The translations under genes and the position numbers were made by a program. The notes beneath the pieces were generated by a model that saw only the letters and a program-made list of their open reading frames with translations, was not told where the DNA came from and ran no database searches. DNA of 64,000 bases from Peribacillus sp. FSL P2-0133 (GTDB lineage Bacteria > Bacillota > Bacilli > Bacillales > DSM-1321), in the NCBI RefSeq assembly GCF_037975445.1, contig NZ_CP150254.1:1858001-1922000 (forward strand). The letters are read 5' to 3'. Of the stretch, positions 60,140 to 64,000 are shown piece after piece; position 1 is the stretch's first letter; each line of letters begins with the position of its first letter.

Positions 60140-60322
60140 TTAAAAATAAAAAGGATACTCATTTAATCCTGTGCCGAAAAGATCGAATTCAGGATCTTTT
60201 GACTGAGTTATTGGAAGGGCGTCGGATTGTTCATTAGGTGAGTTGATAGCAGCTTCACCTTCAACTGACTCTACAGTGGTTTCGTAATTCTCTTTATTCA
60301 ATGGGTTATCAATCATACTCAT
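60140..60322 (-). CDS. small acidic hypothetical protein
   Basis: ATG 60322 is chosen because AAAAAGGAG has a 6-base spacer there. The 60 residues are polar and acidic (NYETTVESVEGEAAINSPNE), ending in an aromatic FGTGLNEYPFYF. It looks intrinsically disordered, as do many small spore or stress proteins. Not recognised. Confidence 0.5.
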   Translation of the reverse strand: MSMIDNPLNKENYETTVESVEGEAAINSPNEQSDALPITQSKDPEFDLFGTGLNEYPFYF

Positions 60323-60829
60323 AATCATCTCCTTTTTATCAGATTAACGTATTTATTAATTCCCTAAATATTTTAATTTTATGCTAAAAAATATAGTGAT
60401 GACTGGAATGCGTTGAAATGACCTGTTAAGACCTTGTAAGCAATCGTGCGGTAATCCGTTCAAAACAAGGAGTTACTCCCACTTTGGAGGTAAAATAGTT
60501 ATTTCGAAAGCAATAAATTACTAAACACCATTAAAGAACTAAAACAATGAAATGTATGATTATAAAAATAGCAATCAAACTCATTTAATTACTTTTCTTT
60601 TATACTTCAAGAAATCATGGTTCAAAAAATAGTGAAATAACATTTGAATTTGAATTAGTAGAGCAAAACCCTACAGATATTATTCAGAATTTCAATAAGG
60701 AAAATTACGATTTTGCTATGATCCATGCATCTATAATGAGTTAAAAAAATAAAAAAATATTCGGTTTGAACATATTCATGACGTCATATATGTATTGCAG
60801 TGGGTAAAAATTCACCTTTTTATTCTTTG
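60323..60829. other. intergenic region with a substrate-binding-like scrap
   Basis: At 60618-60743 a start-less plus-strand frame reads EITFEFELVEQNPTDIIQNF then NKENYDFAMIHASIM and a stop. It is perhaps a remnant of a LysR or solute-binding protein. Otherwise no gene is seen. Confidence 0.3.
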
Positions 60830-61870
60830 TTAAAAACTAATATACGTTAGCGATGATAAAAGAATTGATGTAATAATAATGGCAATAAGTGGACGTATTG
60901 CTTTGGTACGTAGTTCTTTCAAGCTAATATTTAATCCTAATCCGGTCATTGACATTGTTAAGATAAATGATGTGAAGCCTGCAATATCAGTCATCACTTT
61001 TTGTGATACCGATACCTTATTACCAATGATATAGCTTCCCACAAAACTCATAGCGATAAAGCCAATTAAAAACCATGGAAACTCGAATCTTGCCTCCCCT
61101 TCTATTTTTCCTTTCTTTTTCATCCAAAACATGAGGATAAAGCAAACCGGAATTAATAGGAATACTCGTGTAAGTTTGGCAAGTAATGCGTGAGCAAGAG
61201 CATCCTGGCCTGCCGGGGCAGCAGCTAAAGCAACATGGCCTATCTCGTGTAGGCTGATTCCAACCCAATTTCCGTAATTCATAGGACCAATAGATAAAAA
61301 AGGATATATTAACGTATAGATTATTGAAAACACCGTGCCGACTAATGCGATGATGCCTACTCCCATAGCCGTATCTTCATCTTTTGCTTTTATAATTGGC
61401 GATACGGCCGCGATGGCAGCCGCACCACAAATGCCTGTGCCGACACTTAATAATAAAGAAAGATTAAAATCTGCCTTCAGCCATTTTGCAATGATCATAA
61501 GAACAACAATTGAAAAAATGATCGTCATTGTCCCTCTTAGCAATAGAGGGAAACCCTGATGAAATATCACAATCATGTTAAGCTTTAATCCATAAAGTAT
61601 GATGGCAAATCTCAATAGTTTTTTTGATGAAAATTGAATACCAGTACGTAATTTTATTGGATATCCAAAAAACTGTCTATAAACCACAGCTAATAAAATG
61701 GCACACGCAAGAGGTCCAATATGATTTAGACCTGGCAACGCTGCCAAAATAAAACCTAACACGGCTATAATAAATGTAAAACCAATTCCAGAAATCAAAG
61801 AAACATTTAGCTTTTTTGCCGCTTTTTTTTGCTTATTTGGACTGGGAGTTATTAACGCTTTTTGTTCCAA
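60830..61870 (-). CDS. YeiH-family putative sulfate exporter
   Basis: This 346-residue protein has about ten membrane helices. Family marks are ILLAVVYRQFFGYPIKLRTG, LLRFAIILYGLKLN, the glycine-rich VGTGICGAAAIAAVSPIIKA, IGISLHEIGHVALA-like GISLHEIGHVALAAAPAG, and a conserved end TMSMTGLGLNISLKEL. YeiH-type proteins are annotated as sulfate/sulfite exporters but are little studied. It diverges from a LysR gene with a palindrome between, the usual arrangement, implying LysR-controlled expression. Confidence 0.9.
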   Translation of the reverse strand: MEQKALITPSPNKQKKAAKKLNVSLISGIGFTFIIAVLGFILAALPGLNHIGPLACAILLAVVYRQFFGYPIKLRTGIQFSSKKLLRFAIILYGLKLNMIVIFHQGFPLLLRGTMTIIFSIVVLMIIAKWLKADFNLSLLLSVGTGICGAAAIAAVSPIIKAKDEDTAMGVGIIALVGTVFSIIYTLIYPFLSIGPMNYGNWVGISLHEIGHVALAAAPAGQDALAHALLAKLTRVFLLIPVCFILMFWMKKKGKIEGEARFEFPWFLIGFIAMSFVGSYIIGNKVSVSQKVMTDIAGFTSFILTMSMTGLGLNISLKELRTKAIRPLIAIIITSILLSSLTYISF

Positions 61871-61943
61871 TGTTTTTCAACCCCTTATTTGGATTATTTA
61901 TAATTTATCGTAACTAATGATTTACAATAAGGAAAATAAATGA

Positions 61944-61961
61944 TTATTATAGTTATAATAA
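61944..61961. promoter_or_regulatory. LysR-type palindrome between YeiH and LysR genes
   Basis: TTATTATA-GT-TATAATAA is a near-perfect 18-bp inverted repeat containing T-N11-A, placed 28 bp before the LysR start. Confidence 0.5.
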
Positions 61962-61989
61962 GTAAATGCGATAGTTAGAAGGAGAACAT

Positions 61990-62886
61990 ATGGATCAACT
62001 ATTATCTGTTTTTATATCTGTAGCTGATAAAAGAAACTTTTCAAGGGCAGCGGAAGAGCTTCATATGACTCAGCCTGCAGTCAGCCAGCAAATTCAACAA
62101 TTGGAAAAATATGTAGGTTCAAAACTACTTCTGCGAACAAATAAATCTGTCCAGCTGACTAAAGCAGGTGAAATAGTCTATTTACATGCTAAAGAAATAA
62201 CAGGTTTATATAAACGAATGTCAATGTTAGTGAATGAATTAAATAACGAGCCAACAGGACCATTAAAAATTGGTGCCAGCTATACCTTTGGAGAGTATGT
62301 ATTACCACATATACTTGCAAGAATGAAAAAACTATTTCCTAATATCTACCCTTCGGTACAGATTGGCAACACAAGGGATATTGCCAAAGCAATCACAAGT
62401 CATGAGATCGATGTAGGAATTGTAGAGGGGGAAATTTCTCTTAGAAATATATATATAAAACCCGTTTCCACCGACCAAATGTATATCGTGGCAGGGGGTA
62501 AATATCCAATTTATTTCAATAAGGAAGTTACACGAAGACAGGTAGAACAAGAGAATTGGATTGTCCGTGAAGAAGGTTCTGGTACAAGAGAGGCAACAGA
62601 AACATTATTTCAATCTTTACAAATACGTCCTTCCAAGTTAATGGAGTTCGGCAGCACACAACTTATAAAAGAAGCAGTTGAAGCCGGGCTTGGCATTAGT
62701 TACTTATCTGAACTTACTGTTAAAAAAGAAAGAATGCTCGGTACCATTCAAGTATTAAATGTAAAAGGGACACCGATAAAAAGAAATTTTTCAGTAATAA
62801 CAGAATCTGTGGAATTGCATACGAAATCTATGAACTTATTTATTGAGTTAATAGAAAAATATCTTAAGAACCAATTATTGCAATAG
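61990..62886 (+). CDS. LysR-family regulator (CysL/YeiE-like)
   Basis: AAGGAGAAC precedes ATG; the protein has 298 residues. The N-terminal helix-turn-helix is FSRAAEELHMTQPAVSQQIQ (~18-37), with a linker helix and then a substrate-binding domain (GPLKIGASYTFGEYVLPHIL at ~92, WIVREEGSGTREATETLF at ~190, EAVEAGLGISYLSEL at ~235). GSGTREA is the anion-contact motif of the CysL/CbbR-like group, consistent with sensing a sulfur oxyanion or its derivative. Divergent from the YeiH-type exporter. A GACAAAGC/GCTTTGTC terminator follows at 62919-62951. Confidence 0.9.
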   Translation: MDQLLSVFISVADKRNFSRAAEELHMTQPAVSQQIQQLEKYVGSKLLLRTNKSVQLTKAGEIVYLHAKEITGLYKRMSMLVNELNNEPTGPLKIGASYTFGEYVLPHILARMKKLFPNIYPSVQIGNTRDIAKAITSHEIDVGIVEGEISLRNIYIKPVSTDQMYIVAGGKYPIYFNKEVTRRQVEQENWIVREEGSGTREATETLFQSLQIRPSKLMEFGSTQLIKEAVEAGLGISYLSELTVKKERMLGTIQVLNVKGTPIKRNFSVITESVELHTKSMNLFIELIEKYLKNQLLQ

Positions 62887-62918
62887 CTCAATTTTATAAA
62901 TCAATCAAAAATATAAAA

Positions 62919-62951
62919 AAAGACAAAGCTCTTTACTGGGGCTTTGTCTTT
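62919..62951 (+). terminator. terminator after the LysR gene
   Basis: AAAGACAAAGC-tctttactggg-GCTTTGTCTTT with a downstream T stretch. Confidence 0.7.
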
Positions 62952-63159
62952 ATTTAGAAGTAGATGTAGAGATCATCGAAGTAGCCCTCCTGTTATCCTG
63001 AATTTCCTTTTTAATATTATTAATACTTACATACAAATTAAAATCTTTAATTTTATTTAATTATAATTAATGAGTATACTTAAAATGTAAATATTTTAAA
63101 TATTCGAAATAGTAGGCGTTCAAAGCCTCCTATGTGAGAAAAGGGGTGGAATTCATTTA

Positions 63160-64000
63160 ATGAGCTATAACTTAAACGAAAATCTAAAAAGAAGCGCAAG
63201 TAAATTCCCAGAAAGTATCGCTTATATCTATAGAGATGAAAGTGTTACTTATCAAGAACTAAATCAGAAGGTGGATCGATTGGCTGCTGGTCTGTATGTA
63301 CAAGGAATCAGGAAGGGAGATGGAGTGGCTCTTATTTTAGGAAATAGCCCTGAATTTCTCATTGCGTTCCACGGCATTTTACGGCTTGGTGCATTTGTTG
63401 TTCCAATCAATCCTTTGTATACCCAAGGGGAAATCAACTACTTATTAGACAATAGTCAAGCCAAAGCGGTCATTACTCATGTATCTGTAGAACAGAAATT
63501 ATCAGAAGTAAAAAAGCAATTGAAAAATCTGAAGCTTGTGGTTTATACCGAAGCCGAGGACCAGGAATCGACATGGGAGAATCTCATGGAAACAAGCACA
63601 AGCATTAATGTTTACGAAAGCCCTTACATTGATGAGGAAGACCTTGCAGTCATTCTATACACATCAGGAACAACCGGGAAACCAAAGGGTGCAATGTTAA
63701 CGCATCGGAACTTGGTGTCAAATGCGGACTCCATTTCAAAATTACTAGAACTCGATGTTAAAGATCGTATCGTAGCTGTTCTGCCAATGTTCCATGTATT
63801 CTGTATGACAGTTTGTCTGAATGCGCCAATTGCTTGTGGGGCAACAATCCTAATCCAGCCTAATTTCAGCCCTCATGACGTGGTCAGCACCATTCGAGAA
63901 AAAAAGGCAACCGTGTTTGCTGGAGTACCTACGATGTACAGTTTTATTTATCAATTGCCTGAAGCGATTGCGGAGGATTGCCAATCTATTCGCATGTGTA
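63160..64000 (+). CDS. long-chain fatty acid-CoA ligase (5' part)
   Basis: AAAGGGGTGG lies upstream of ATG 63160; 280 codons are visible before the window ends. The AMP-binding family text is LKRSASKFPESIAYIYRDES at the start, then the P-loop-like A3 motif ILYTSGTTGKPKGAMLTHRN (~164-183) and VLPMFHVFCMTVCL (A4 region). AGVPTMY follows later. It activates fatty acids to acyl-CoA via acyl-AMP. It resembles Bacillus LcfB/YhfL-type enzymes. It begins a new unit 270 bp past the LysR gene. Confidence 0.92.
   Translation, partial: MSYNLNENLKRSASKFPESIAYIYRDESVTYQELNQKVDRLAAGLYVQGIRKGDGVALILGNSPEFLIAFHGILRLGAFVVPINPLYTQGEINYLLDNSQAKAVITHVSVEQKLSEVKKQLKNLKLVVYTEAEDQESTWENLMETSTSINVYESPYIDEEDLAVILYTSGTTGKPKGAMLTHRNLVSNADSISKLLELDVKDRIVAVLPMFHVFCMTVCLNAPIACGATILIQPNFSPHDVVSTIREKKATVFAGVPTMYSFIYQLPEAIAEDCQSIRMC

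Overview
The window is low-GC DNA from an endospore-forming Bacillaceae (Bacillus sensu lato). The supporting evidence is spore-surface genes (an Ena-type appendage subunit, CotD, two Gly/Tyr-rich coat-like proteins) with recognisable sigma-K promoters, strong AGGAGG-type ribosome binding sites with frequent TTG/GTG starts, and many hairpin-plus-T terminators. No rRNA, tRNA or CRISPR array was seen.

Layout. 1-6.5 kb: spore-surface genes mixed with decayed phage lysis genes (an XhlA-like remnant, a frameshifted M15 endolysin, a second endolysin 3' scrap, a HIRAN scrap). 6.8-10.5 kb: cupin, SDR, and a MerR regulator diverging from an alcohol dehydrogenase, with operators visible. 10.6-12.5 kb: a transposase-less mobile cassette with a perfect 8-bp target duplication, carrying a strikingly GC-rich beta-lactamase-fold gene. 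12.55-46.9 kb: a siphovirus-type prophage. It holds replication genes, an early accessory block (sce7726-like plus beta-family protein), an ArpU regulator, a second accessory block (HEPN-motif protein, membrane proteins, Abi-alpha), HNH, terminases, portal, protease, capsid, connectors, tail genes with a programmed -1 frameshift, tape measure, Dit, tail spike, lysis module, and a distal subtilase/secreted toxin/immunity locus. No integrase or CI-like repressor was recognised, and several early genes are frameshifted, so the prophage looks defective. 47-64 kb: host genes, namely DinB, a broken GyrI-like gene, EamA/MocR, LysE/AraC, a MaoC-like protein, an MBL-fold hydrolase, an MFS exporter behind an attenuator leader, YqgV, a YeiH/LysR pair and the start of an acyl-CoA ligase.

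The most interesting structure is a family of cassettes with left ends like GGCTCTGTTAAAGG and right ends like TTTAACAAAGCC. Each right end also carries a conserved hairpin (GACCAC...GTGGTC) just inside it. Two copies are well bounded (10626-12528, 25242-26706). One has a clear right end only (ending 33277), and one has a left end at 47160 and a right end truncated at about 48880. Each carries one or two unrelated cargo genes and no transposase, in the manner of mobile insertion cassettes. Two sit between structural genes of the prophage without breaking them.

A second notable locus is at the prophage right end (44.4-46.6 kb). It encodes a secreted protein with a small C-terminal toxin-like domain, a downstream gene resembling DUF2283 that could be its immunity protein, and a divergent membrane-anchored subtilase.
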